Under the pieces are notes generated by a model that was given only the letters and a program-made list of their open reading frames with translations, did no database searches and was not told the origin of the DNA. A program made the position numbers and the translations under genes. Positions 54,575 to 64,000 of a DNA stretch of 64,000 nucleotides are shown piece by piece. How positions within the stretch are numbered: position 1 is the stretch's first letter; every line of letters begins with the position of its first letter. The DNA is taken from contig CAUJNA010003316.1 of the NCBI GenBank assembly GCA_963377175.1, positions 496,501-560,500 on the forward strand, written 5' to 3'. This DNA comes from Effrenium voratum (lineage: Eukaryota > Sar > Dinophyceae > Suessiales > Symbiodiniaceae).

Positions 54575-54603
54575 GCACTATGGAGCTGGAGTGGAACCTC
54601 CCG
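54575..54603 (+). CDS. Short exon TMELEWNLP
   Basis: GATCGAACCAG / GC + TMELEWNLP / GTGAGG. A canonical donor makes it only 29 nt; without it the frame continues VRRGFMASPVPCLKGAL before a GGG run. Strong coding bias either way. Confidence 0.5.
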
Positions 54604-54931
54604 GTGAGGCGGGGGTTCATGGCGAGCCCGGTGCCGTGCCTGAAGGGGGCCTTGTGGCTAGGAGCTGCCGATTTTGGGTCCTGAAAAAAGGGAAATCAAA
54701 GGACGCCTGATCGACAGTGCCTGAAATCTGGAAAGGTCCCAGAAAAAGGACACCTCTTGGTTTCCTCGGAAGGCAAGGGGAACCAGGCATCCGGTTTCTT
54801 TGCTTTCTAGCTTTTTTGTTGGTGTAGTGGGGGGTTTTCCATATTTAACCCACTAAAAGTGAAACTCGCTTTTAGCAGGGGATCCGAAAACGGACCGCCC
54901 GGTTTCGGCCCGGCAGAATTTCCACCGCCAG

Positions 54932-55008
54932 GGGCGGGCCCAACTACAAAGTGCAGCTGGTGGCAGACTTCGTGCTGCCGGACTTGGTGCTCTCCACCGA
55001 GCCGAAGA
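54932..55008 (+). CDS. ASH-domain exon YKVQLVADFVLPDLVLS
   Basis: TTTCCACCGCCAG / G + GGPNYKVQLVADFVLPDLVL, then STEPK + A / GC donor (uncertain; the frame stays open). Y-x-V-x-L-x-A-x-x-x-x-P-x-L-x-L-S is the typical junction between two ASH domains in central-pair proteins. Confidence 0.75.
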
Positions 55009-55998
55009 GCTCAGCTGAAGAAGAAATCGGGGGGGTCCTTTTCTCACTTCTTGAGTTCCTGGACTTGTTTTTTAAAACTTTTTGGGAAGATCATTTTGGT
55101 GGGACATATTTTTTGGTAAACAAACAAACAAACAACAAAACACAGATTTGTGTTTGGCCAATCCACTCAGGAAGTGAGTTTTTGGGTTGGTTCAAAAGGG
55201 AAGCCAACCGCCCCCCAAATAAAAACATCAAAATATCGCTTGAGAACCCCCCCACTTTGCGAATCACAGGATGGAGAGCTCCCAACTTGGGGAATGTTCG
55301 AAATGGCCTGGAGCGCCCGGAAGGTTGCTCCGAGCGTTAAGCTGACCAATAAAAGGCCCTTGCTTTTCCTTTTTTTAGCAACCCCGGCACATAGCCTGGA
55401 TGATTCGTTCATGCTTTGGGATGGTTTGCAAGGTTGATTTTGGCGAACCTTTCTTTCTTGAAAGGTTGTCGCTGTATTCATCCTTGTGAAAGACATGGCT
55501 TATTGGCTGATGTCCGAAACGCTGCAGGGGTAAGCCAACCACAAAGTGTGAAACGACTTGCAGGGTTTTGCTTGTTCCCTTGCAACATGTATGGAATCAA
55601 GCTAAGGGCCACACTTGCATGCTCAATCAATTCAGAGTGTGCAGGGTGTATTCTGGGTATGCCAATGGGGCTGACTCATTTGTAGAGTTGAAGCAAACAA
55701 CAATGACAGCGCGCAACACCCCCGTTGATTTGGACATAATTGCAGGCAGCTGTATTGCGATCCTCGCTTTGGCTTTGCTGGTGGCTGCAACAAACCATCC
55801 AAACTGAATGAATTGAAGAAACATCCAGGAACAAGCATGCATACTGTATAAGCAGAGTGATTCCGACAGATATGCGAGACTCACGGGCTTCAATTCTCCC
55901 ACTTTCGCCCGGCGCACCCGCGTGAGCCGGGCTTAGCCAGGCGCCCGCTTGGAGATCTGACGCGCCTTTTTCTTGAGCGCCTTTCGCAAAGCCGAGGT

Positions 55999-56120
55999 GT
56001 GACCACATGCAGATGGGTCAAAATGAAACCCCCAGGATATGGACCGCAGGTTTTGGTCATTGTTTCCATTTAGCAGGGCAAGCCATTTTGGGGTTACCCT
56101 ATTTTTGACCCACGGCATGT
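55999..56120. mobile_element. Repeat family D copy (GGGTCAAAATGAAAC)
   Basis: GATGGGTCAAAATGAAACC left, ATTTTTGACCCACGGCATGT right; interior as at 47937-48050. Confidence 0.75.
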
Positions 56121-56376
56121 GTCTTCTTTCTTTCATGGGTCCAAACTTGTGCCAATCTGCGACCCAAACAAAACGGGCGAGAGCAGATAAAATCCGTGAC
56201 TTAGACATATTCCCTGGCAAGCAGAATCAAATAGATGTGCAACCACAAACGAGGTTCCTCTAAGGAGAGGGTGGGCGTGCTTTCTATGTGGGAACGTGAC
56301 ATGTGTCAAAATAGGGCCCACCAAATGGCTTCGGCTACTTTAAAAGGTTGAGCCTCGAAAAACACACAGCCACGTA

Positions 56377-56430
56377 GGTGTGTCTCAAAATTGGGGCCTT
56401 TTCAGGTAAGGGGTCCCCTATGTTGAGACA
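56377..56430. mobile_element. Foldback element (GTGTGTCTCAAAA ends)
   Basis: AGGTGTGTCTCAAAATTGGGGCC and GGGGTCCCCTATGTTGAGACACACC are inverted around a short loop; related to 10481-10575. Confidence 0.65.
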
Positions 56431-56802
56431 CACCCATGTTGATCTGGGGTGCAACGACTCCCAAGGTCCATCGACTTTGGGCGCATCATCGTCGGCCCAA
56501 GCCCTGTGGAGCTCTGAAGTTGGACCAGTGGACAGCAAAAAGGAAAAGCCAGAAGAAGAGTTGGGGTTGGCGAACGAAAACCCCAAAGCATGCTTTTTGT
56601 GCGGTTCCTGGGAGGCAACACCGTAAAGAGCAAGAGCAGAGCATCATTGGATTTTTGCGTTTCTGACGGCCACCTTCGGGCTATCACAATGTATCAGCCC
56701 TTGGCGGGGCCCCATGAAACGTTGGAGGGAAAAGAGTCTCATTTGGGTTTACGTTGTTCTTTGACGGTCCCACCGAAGAGTGGGCCTCGATCGCTCGAGC
56801 AG

Positions 56803-56859
56803 GTACCTTCACTCCTTTTGGAGCCCGCAATTTTGCAGGTCGACTTTGCTTCCCCAAAG
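56803..56859 (+). CDS. Probable ASH-series exon VPSLLLEPAILQVDFASPK
   Basis: TCGCTCGAGCAG / 19 codons / GTTGGC. P-x-x-L-x-P-x-x-L-x-V-D-F resembles the linker and first strand of an ASH domain (x-V-D-F-G). Phase 0-0. An internal acceptor (TTTTGCAG/GTCGAC) could shorten it. Confidence 0.5.
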
Positions 56860-57949
56860 GTTGGCATGGATTGAGGAATTCTTTTAGGGGGAATGATCCC
56901 TGATGCTCGTTGCCTTTAGGCCACAGGAAGCGAGTCATGCTGGAGCTCCAAAACAACAAGGCGGTTCCTGTGGAGTGGGCGCGGCGACCCAGGCATCAGG
57001 ACGCAGGGGCTTTCCGGGGGCCGATTAGCGCCGGTAGATGTCGAATTTGCAATGAGAAAAGCAACAACATGTTTCGTGTATGACCACCAAAGACTCCAAA
57101 CTCACAAATCCAGCATGTGTATGTTCATTGCAGGTTTGTTCTAGTCCCCAAAGGGGCGGTGAGAGGGGCAAAGTCGGTTGTCTGTTTCTTGTCTATTGTC
57201 CAAAAAGTAGTACTTTCAGAAAACAGCCACACCGATAAAGTGATATCAGGAAATTGCAAGCGGTGAGCCACAAGTACATCATAAGTACATTGACAAGAAT
57301 TCTTGAGGACATCCTTCAGGGATGTTACACCACCAACGTAGGGTTCAACATCAGGTACCTGTCGTTGTGTGGTTGCTTCAAATGAAGCTAGTCTGCTTTC
57401 TGTGCTGTTTCCAATGAATCAATCGGTGGTTTGGATTGGTGGCTTGAATCCCTTGCCACAATTGGGAAACCAACGGCGGTCATCTCCAAACGACCCAAAT
57501 TTGTTGCGGGGCTAGCGATGGTGTGCCTCATGGCTTGTAAGCACCTCCCAACAGCAACCTTAGGCTTCAGTCAATTTGCCCTTCAAGTGCACATTTTGAT
57601 GGCTTGAGCAAGGTAGTTTTGGGGGAGGGTTTCCCCCACCACCATTGTAAGGATGTCACTTTCATGGGCCAGAACGTTCGGTGATCAGTTTCACGATGGC
57701 TCGGGTCATTAAAAACCAGAAACAGAAGCACCAACCCGCATGGCCAGCCTCGCCATTGGGTCCTGCGACTCGACAGCAGGTTCATCCACTAGCTGGTTTG
57801 TCAGCATGGGCGCCTCATCCCGCCATCAGGAAGTAGGGCAGGTGTCAAGAGTTTGTAGGCACGGAGCGCAGGCGCTGCGACTTGTTAGAGGGATGATTAC
57901 AACTCGCGACATCACACAATAAGGCGATGACGATTGTTTCCCCCAACAG

Positions 57950-57981
57950 CTCAAGGCGATGGGCATGAAACCCCGCGCCAG
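57950..57981 (+). CDS. Possible micro-exon LKAMGMKPRA
   Basis: GTTTCCCCCAACAG / 10 codons + AG / GTTGAAG. Good signals, basic peptide, 32 nt. Confidence 0.4.
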
Positions 57982-58056
57982 GTTGAAGGGAAGGGTTGGG
58001 CTTGCCGTTCGGGTTGCTGCACCTGGGCTACTTGGCATTTTCCCCACACTTCCCAG

Positions 58057-58117
58057 GCCTACAACGAGCACAAGGACAAGTTTGCCCGCGGCGAGGCCCG
58101 GGCCGAGTGGACCAACG
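58057..58117 (+). CDS. Exon AYNEHKDKFARGEARAEWTN
   Basis: CCCCACACTTCCCAG / AYNEHKDKFARGEARAEWTN + G / GC donor. Charged, helical, nearly all third positions G/C. Probably a helical linker between Ig-like domains; the family is not identifiable alone. Confidence 0.6.
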
Positions 58118-58527
58118 GCTGGTGGGCTGGTGGGAAGCCGCGGGGCTGGAGAAGTTTGGGGGTCCTGGCCGAAATCGCGGCGGGTTGGGGTTTCCACCTC
58201 ATGAACCCAATGCACTTCTTGCGGTTCCGTCTTTGGGCGGGTTCCATTTTTGGGCGAAGTGAGTTGTGGTTGTTTGTAAGTGGCCGGATATGTTGCTTTC
58301 ATGAATGTAAGGTCGTTCAAGGGCACAGGGTTCCCGCACAGATGCCAGAAGCTCTGCAACCACCAGGGGTCACTGGATTTCTCCTTCAATAGTTGATCAA
58401 TTCACTGGTGTCCATTGAAACGATCGCCACTTTTGGAGGTGAACCCAAAAAGGCAGATGGGGGCAAGCCTGACCACCTGAGCGTTGGACTCCTTACACCA
58501 CGAAATGGAACAAGCTACGCATCGCCA

Positions 58528-58650
58528 TGTGGCTGTGGGTCAAAAATAGGTACCCCAAATGGAACCATGGTAAATGGAAACATGAACTAAAACCTGCGGT
58601 CCATATCCTGGGTCTAATTTTCACTCATACTCATGTGGCTGCCCATTTGA
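58528..58650. mobile_element. Repeat family D copy (GTGGCTGTGGGTCAAAAATAGGTACC)
   Basis: Near-identical to 18325-18434; right end TTTTCACTCATACTCATGTGGCTG. Confidence 0.75.
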
Positions 58651-58700
58651 CCCATACCCGTGTTTCTGCCCGTTCACGGCGCGCTTCCGCCCCTTTCGAG

Positions 58701-58753
58701 TCTGCCTTCGACCTCACGCCCTCCTACGGGGTGCTGCAGCCCGGAGAGCGGAA
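58701..58753 (+). CDS. ASH-domain exon AFDLTPSYGVLQPGE
   Basis: CGCCCCTTTCGAG / SAFDLTPSYGVLQPGER + AA / GC donor. A textbook F-x-x-x-P-x-x-G-x-L-x-P-G-E ASH motif, parallel to the exon at 18912, confirming ASH repeats near the right-hand end. Confidence 0.8.
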
Positions 58754-58884
58754 GCCGGGGCGCCCGGCAGAACCGGGGGCGACCGCTTGAAACCGGCGAC
58801 GCCGTTAGCCTCCGTCCCATAGCGCCCCATAGGGGAAGCTGATCTTGGGGGTCTCGCAGGTGCTGTGGAGGAGGAAGTACTCAG

Positions 58885-59337
58885 ATGAATGCCTGTAATT
58901 ACTCGGTTTGGAGGCGAGCTGGGGTGTTTGGCCAAAAGCTATACTGCAAGCGGAATTTATGGGGTTGGATTTCAGCAAACTGTGCGTGTTTGACCGGATA
59001 TCGTGGTGGTGGTCAACCTGTTTACGACCCCATCACTGGTTTGTTGGCTGATGCGCCATTCTACAAGCGTGTCCCTTATCCCAAAGCTAAAGCAGCTTGG
59101 TTTTTGCTGTACTTCACGGATGTTTCATTGTTTCACAGACAAAAACGGACTGCACGCAAGCAGGCTGTTTGGCAGCCATCTACAGGTGCCCAATATGTGG
59201 CTCATCCCATCATGGAGCAACGCACAAAGACAGGTTCAGCCAGCAAAGATTATGTTCATGTCATGAGTCATGTTTCAGCCATATTTGCGGTGGTATCCAC
59301 TCTGCACAGATTCTGGCATTCTGGCGAGCTCGCCTGA
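58885..59337 (+). CDS. Unrecognised 150-codon ATG open frame
   Basis: MNACNYSVWRRAGVFGQKLY .. with a tyrosine- and glycine-rich segment GGGQPVYDPITGLLADAPFY. It is long for chance, but third positions are not G/C-biased and there are no clear splice sites. It lies in the intron after the ASH exon at 58701. Possibly a decayed mobile-element protein or a small lineage-specific gene. Confidence 0.25.
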   Translation: MNACNYSVWRRAGVFGQKLYCKRNLWGWISANCACLTGYRGGGQPVYDPITGLLADAPFYKRVPYPKAKAAWFLLYFTDVSLFHRQKRTARKQAVWQPSTGAQYVAHPIMEQRTKTGSASKDYVHVMSHVSAIFAVVSTLHRFWHSGELA

Positions 59338-59511
59338 GGGTTAAACGAGTCGCCCATGATTGCGCTTCTTGTTATGCGGATTCCTCATGTGCAGTTTGCG
59401 AGGTGTACTAGTTTGTGCAAATCCAGTTCATCGGATGATTAAGCCTTGACTAAATTTCAATTGCTTAAGGCTGAAGGTCCAGGTCTTTTTTATCTTAGCA
59501 GCTTTGCCCAG

Positions 59512-59617
59512 GACGCTAAATGTTTGGTTGCCCAAGGCCCGTACCTCCCGCTATTGGCCCCTGGGTGAATTTATACTGGCCCATTCGCCAGGCATTCGTG
59601 ATCTCAGTTCATTGCAG
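59512..59617 (+). CDS. Possible exon LNVWLPKARTSRYWPLGEF
   Basis: AGCAGCTTTGCCCAG / G + TLNVWLPKARTSRYWPLGEF then ILAHSPGIRDLSSLQ / GTATCC. Both splice signals are good and 35 codons are open; codon bias is weak and no motif is recognised. Confidence 0.3.
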
Positions 59618-60218
59618 GTATCCTTGTGCCCCTTGGACTTGGCAGTGGCTTGCATGGGAGTTACCGGTGGTTTTCGCCAAAGAAACCACTCGACACTCGA
59701 CGAGTTCTAGGCTGCTGACGGCATCCTTCGCACCCGAGACGGCACAAAACTTCACAGGCAGGGGCAAAAGGGCAAAAGGGCAGTGGGGGTCCGGCATGAG
59801 TTACCGACGGCCAGGAATGGGCCCGCAGGTTTTAGTCCATGGTTCCGTTTTCCAGGGTTCCTTTTTGGGTATTATTTGTTGACCCACACCCATTTGATCT
59901 CAGCTTAGCTATTCCCTGTTTTTGTTTCTTCTTCCTCTTCTTCTTTGGCAAGCGGGAAATGAACACAGTAATTCCTAATGATGGGCCCCAGACAGAGCAA
60001 CATAACTTTGAACACTCTGGAATAAGTTGACTTAATTCATCAAGTAGTCACCCGTTCTCAACAGTTCAATTACATCATTCACGCCTCACCCAGAATTTTG
60101 GCCACTCTTTTGCCCCTCTGAGATTCAATGAGAGGTGTAGGTCCAATGGCCAGCAGTCGCCTCTGTACTATGCACTTGATCCAAACGTTGCAACGCACTC
60201 ACGGGGCTTGTCAGGACA

Positions 60219-60355
60219 TACTGTGGATGGACGAAATCCATTTCGCACCACCTAAGAAGCCCTGGAATGTTGTTTCCCTGTAAATACCAACAAACGTTAT
60301 GGTGCCTCATGGTTGCTTAGGTGGTGCGAAATGGATTTCGCAACCATCCACAGTA
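60219..60355. mobile_element. MITE family B, best-preserved copy
   Basis: TACTGTGGATGGACGAAATCCATTTCGCACCACCTAAG at the left and its near-perfect inverse at the right, ending CCATCCACAGTA: about 38 bp of terminal inverted repeat in 137 bp. The interior TTTCCCTGTAAATACCAACAAAC is shared by all copies. TA at both edges fits a TA target. Confidence 0.9.
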
Positions 60356-60568
60356 GGTGTCTTCTCAGGTTTCGCCCCTTTGGTTTTTTCCATACGGGAG
60401 CTTGTCGCGGCTCAAGCCGCGGCGCCTCCTTTTTGCTATCGATAGGCCAAGCTTCACCTGTCGCATTTTCAAGGGTGGCTCCCTTGGTTACCGGTAGGCC
60501 CCTCGTCTGTACCCGCGTTTTGCGACTCGTCTGTACCCGCTGGAATCCACTCGTTTCTACCCGCGTGG

Positions 60569-60655
60569 TGGGCGCAGATGAGTCAGATTGATGGCAGTCC
60601 CCTATGCTCTAAACTTCACAAATGCAGTACTCACAAGTATTGTGTGGGTGCAGAT
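60569..60655. repeat. GTGGGCGCAGATGAGTC satellite, left flank of the telomere-like array
   Basis: GTGGGCGCAGATGAGTCAGA and GTGTGGGTGCAGATGATCTT occur here; the same motif recurs at least five times just beyond the array (62160-62325). Confidence 0.7.
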
Positions 60656-60954
60656 GATCTTAGGTGTTTTGGGGCTGTTGGGCTGTTTAAAAGCATCACA
60701 AAGAACCAGATTGACCAACTAGCATGAGATGACCACGTAAGGTGCCGTGCATGGTTTTGCAACTGCCTGCTCTTCGTTTGGTAGTTTCATGTGTTGGTGT
60801 GGCCGGCAGTGTCGTTGACTTGAGTCAAGTCTGCCAAGAATGGCTAGCCTGGAGTGATTCGCTTTCACCAAAAGTCCCTGAATGTAATGAGGGGAGCTCC
60901 TGGAGTCAAGGATGCGTTTTAGAAGCTTCGTTCAGCATGTTGTCAAAGATCCTA

Positions 60955-62131
60955 AACCCTGAAAACCCTAAACCCTAAACCCTAAAAACCCTCAACCCAA
61001 AAAAACTGAACCCTTAAAAAACCTAAACCCTAAAATCCTTCAACACTGAAGATCCTAAACCCTAAAAAACCTAAACCCTAAAATGTTAAACCCTAAACAC
61101 TAAAGATCCTAAACCCTGAAACCCCTAAACCCTAAAAACCCTAAACTCTAAAAACCCTAAACCCTAAAAACCCTTAACCCTAAAAACCCTAAACACTGAA
61201 GATCCTAAACCCTGAAGACCCTAAACCCTAAAATCCCTAAACCCTAAAAACCCTAAACCCTGAAAACCCTTAACCCTAAAAACCCTAAGCACTGAAGATC
61301 CTAAACCCTGAAGACCCTAAACCCTAAAACCCCTAAACCCTAAAAACCCTTAACCCTAAAATCTTAAACGCTGAAGATCCTAAACCCTGAAGACCCTAAA
61401 CTCTAAAAACCCTAAACCCTAAAAACCCTAAACCCTAAAAACCCTTAACCCTAAAAACCCTAAACACTGAAGATCCTAAACCCTGAAACCCCTAAACCCT
61501 AACAACCCTAAACCCTAAAAACCATAAACACTGAAGATCCTAAACCCTGAAGACCCTAAACCCTAAAAACCCCCAACCCTAAAAACCCTAAACCCTAAAA
61601 ACCCTAAACACTGAAGATCCTAAACCCTGCAGACCCTAAACCCTAAAATCCCTAAACCCTGAAGACCCTAAACCCTAAAAACCCTTAACCCTAAAAACCC
61701 TAAACACTGAAGATCCTAAACCCTGAAGACCCTAAACCCTAAAAACCCTTAACCCTAAAAACCCTAAACACTGAGATCCTAAACCCTGAGGAGCCTAAAC
61801 CCTAAAAACCCTAAACCCTAAAAACCCTAAACCCTAAACCCTAAAAACCCTTAACCCTAAACACCCTAAACCCTAAACACTAAAGATCCAAAACCCTGAA
61901 ACCCCTAAACCCTAAAAAACGCTAAACCCTAAAAACCCTAAACCCTAAAATCCCTAAACCCTAAAAACCCTAAACACTAAAGATCCTAAGCCCTAAACCC
62001 TAAACCCTTAAACGCCCTAATCAACAAAGCTCCTAAACCCTGAAAACCCTAAACCCTAAAAACCCATAGCCCTAAAAACCCTAAGCCCTAAAAACATAAA
62101 CCCTAATGACCCTACGCCCAAAAAACCCTAA
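60955..62131. repeat. Interstitial telomere-like array (CCCTAAA variants)
   Basis: Nearly 1.2 kb of CCCTAAA, CCCTAAAAA and CCCTTAACCCTAAAAA units. A longer period is superimposed: the segment CACTGAAGATCCTAAACCCTGAAGACCCTAAACCC recurs about every 60-98 bp (61192, 61287, 61367, 61464, 61526, 61606, 61704, 61765). Unique sequence on both sides shows it is internal. The unit is the complement of TTTAGGG, the telomere repeat type reported for dinoflagellates and plants. Confidence 0.95.
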
Positions 62132-62159
62132 AACTCTCTGTGGGCAGGGGTGAGCCCAA

Positions 62160-62325
62160 AGTGTGGGCGCAGATGATCCTCCGCTGACCCCGTTTTTGCA
62201 AAGGGTCAACTTCTAAGTATTCGCGAAAGAATCTGTGGGCGCACATGAGTCAGAAAATGTGGGCGCAGATGAGTCACTTCTGTGTGGGCGGAGATGAGCC
62301 GAAAATGTGGGCACAGATGAGCCCC
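62160..62325. repeat. GTGGGCGCAGATGAGTC satellite, right flank
   Basis: Five spaced copies (AGTGTGGGCGCAGATGATCC, TGTGGGCGCACATGAGTC, GTGGGCGCAGATGAGTC, TGTGGGCGGAGATGAGCC, TGTGGGCACAGATGAGCC) at about 25-70-bp spacing. Confidence 0.8.
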
Positions 62326-62404
62326 TTTCCTTGGTTGCCTACATGGGTATGCCACCGGTATGTCTTCTTGGGGATCCCCTAAAATGGTGGTTTTCTTCTT
62401 GATG

Positions 62405-62620
62405 TCCCTTTGACACCAACTTAAAAATCCGGGGGTTCCCCTCCAAAAAGACCCTGGCGCAATACAAAACCCACCACTGATCCAGGAGTTGATTCCCCAT
62501 TCCTTTCAACCATCGTTCTTTTCAAAAACCGATCGCTGTTTCCCCTGGGGTTCTGATGGTTTCTGGAAAGAAGGGCTCCTGGCAAGAATGGGGAAGTGTA
62601 CCCTGGAACTGAAACCAACC
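62405..62620. repeat. Dispersed repeat family E, inverted copy
   Basis: Reverse complement of the 22.3 and 49.4-kb copies (GGAGTTGATTCCCCATTC.TTTCAACCATCGTTCTTTTCAAAAACC .. TTCTGGAAAGAAGG). It ends just before the exon at 62636. Confidence 0.7.
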
Positions 62621-62635
62621 ACCGACTGAGCTGAG

Positions 62636-62735
62636 GCATGCTGCAGATCCGCATGCGGGACAACCAAAAGCGGAAGACCATCAACGTCACTGGCCGCGGC
62701 GACCTGCTGCGCTTGGAGGTGAAGCTGGGCCCCCA
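62636..62735 (+). CDS. ASH-domain exon KTINVTGRGDLLRLEV
   Basis: GACTGAGCTGAG / GC + MLQIRMRDNQKRKTINVTGR, then GDLLRLEVKLGP, ending at CCA/GC; a second acceptor (CTGCAG, 62647) and an internal GT donor (62719) are alternatives. K-x-x-x-I-x-V-x-G-x-G-x-x-L-x-x-x-V closes one ASH domain and enters the next. Very strong coding bias. Last confident exon in the window. Confidence 0.8.
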
Positions 62736-64000
62736 GCGAAGCGGCGGGTGGTTCAATGCGCTCCCTCCAACTCCAGTCAAGTCTCCCTTGAACTGGTCAA
62801 ATTCCCTGTAAAACCGGAATCCCCTAGAAGCCAGTCAAACTCATGTTCCAACAAAGCAAGGGTTTGGACTGTGTTATTGGCTCGGGCCCGCACACAGCTG
62901 GTTGCTGTCTCGCGACTATTTGGGCATTTGTGACACGGGGACAATACCCTAGCCCATGCTTGGAGGTACGCCGCTGTTCATTCTGATAGCTGCCAATTTG
63001 TAGTCTCACATCGACATGTCTTCCTTCCCCTTCCCCAGAAATCACATTTTGAAACAAGGGGAATCTCTTTGGGGAACCCCTTCAAACATCACCCCAAAAG
63101 GAAAAAAAGGCTTCCAAATGGGCCCGAAAGGCAGTTGGGGGGATATTCCCCACATAAACCACCATTTGGGTTGAGGTCGTGTGAGGTCGCTACAATTCAC
63201 CCAGATTTAGCTCCAGCTCAGCGGCTGTGGGAAGAAACTGTTTTTTTCTCGGCTGAGCCGACCCCGAGAAAGGCAATAGAGGATGCCGCTGGTTCGGGGA
63301 AGGTTTTCCGGCAAACATGAGCACGAGCAAAAATAAATGCCTTGTGGTTCAAAAGCACGATGATTGAATAGAATGGGGGAATTACCCTAAGCCCTGCTTA
63401 GGAATCTGGGGTGCAATCAATAGCTTGGGTGGTTTAATTTATCAAAAGGTAGACCAAAAGGAGATGAGTAATTTGGTGACTTATCCAGACCCTCGATTTA
63501 GCACCCAGCGTAGCTTGGAATGGTGCGGAGTGCAGTCGAGTCTGCCGCGAGTGGTCGAAGACGCGACGTCTTCGGGGCATTTCGAAAGTTTCCTCGCTGC
63601 AAACAAATGGCCTCCTGGTTGGCTTTTCCAACTTCACCAAACAAATATTCCTCCAACAAACCGACAACAAATCGCCAAATCAACTCCATCAAAGATGGAA
63701 CCACTCCAAACAAGTTTTAATCAGTGTCAAGGTGCTGGAAGATGGAGTGTTGTAGATTTCACGCAGCAAATCCCTCAGTTAAGGGAAACTAAATGGGAAA
63801 CCAGCCATGCAAGGGATCCCCTATTTTAAGACAGACCCTTTTTGAGACGTTGTGTCGATCGGTTTCAAGGGAAACCAAAAGGACACCACCCTTGTTTGGT
63901 GCGTTTGTGGTTTTAAATGGAAAAAAAGGAAGGACAACCACAATTTCGGTCCCCCCAATGTTGACATGCCTGTATATTTATTTTTGTTGTGATTTTAGAC
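62736..64000. other. Non-coding tail
   Basis: No confident exon. A short reading at 63253-63320 after GGCTGAG (PTPRKAIEDAAGSGKVFRQT-stop) is open but unassigned. A partial family E repeat (63340-63390) and AAGGGAAACCAAAAGG-type repeats common throughout the window are present. Confidence 0.4.

Noticed and set aside
60955..62131. Chromosome end
   Set aside because: Unique sequence and a further ASH exon (62636) follow the CCCTAAA array, so it is interstitial as assembled.

Overview
The window is nuclear DNA of a protist with spliced genes. It is most likely a dinoflagellate, judged from four things: short GC-rich coding islands (codon third positions almost all G/C) in repeat-laden non-coding DNA; splice acceptors ending in AG beside GT, GC and apparently GA donors; an interstitial array of CCCTAAA (TTTAGGG-type) telomere repeat; and a RING/DUF4116 protein, a repeat family abundant in these algae. 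No prokaryotic operon, rRNA, tRNA or CRISPR was recognised. Nearly all open frames longer than 60 codons are shadows of repeats; the real exons are mostly 30-190 nt and often lack any ATG.

Region 1 (about 0.7-29.9 kb, + strand) carries some two dozen small exons of a very large ASH/MSP-domain axonemal protein resembling HYDIN (central-pair apparatus of motile cilia). Spliced in order, many neighbouring exons keep phase and rebuild recognisable ASH-domain sentences (FDPSYK, YDEHPAVNMVDLVGK, WPNIEL, KIDFGTVLNDTSKK, VFDILPIYGKLEPGE, LSGVLKPEERLK, VEVAHFEPTVLTV, GTFPGIVLDLPR). Introns of about 0.4-6 kb are filled with MITE-like hairpins, minisatellites and homopolymer runs.

Region 2 (34.3-38.6 kb, + strand) holds an unrelated locus: an intronless-looking ORF with a C3HC4 RING finger, one membrane segment and ten 25-residue DUF4116-type repeats. 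Starting 200 nt after its stop come five phase-compatible exons of a NADAR (YbiA-like) domain. The NADAR part has no start codon of its own, and a GC donor lies exactly where the last DUF4116 repeat degenerates, so a RING-TM-DUF4116-NADAR fusion is possible. This would be a membrane ubiquitin ligase joined to a nucleotide/ADP-ribose-processing domain.

Region 3 (39.3-62.7 kb, + strand) has further ASH-type exons (YICDFGHIALGQIS, VALYLDKKLLKDNGFQ, YKVQLVADFVLPDLVLS, AFDLTPSYGVLQPGE, KTINVTGRGDLLRLEV). They are either the continuation of the region 1 gene, making region 2 a nested locus inside a ~9 kb intron, or a second ASH gene. A 1.2-kb interstitial telomere-like array, bordered on both sides by a TGTGGGCGCAGATGAG satellite, lies at 61.0-62.1 kb.

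Exon borders were read by eye from AG acceptors, plausible donors and phase. They may be off by several bases, and no transcript evidence was available.
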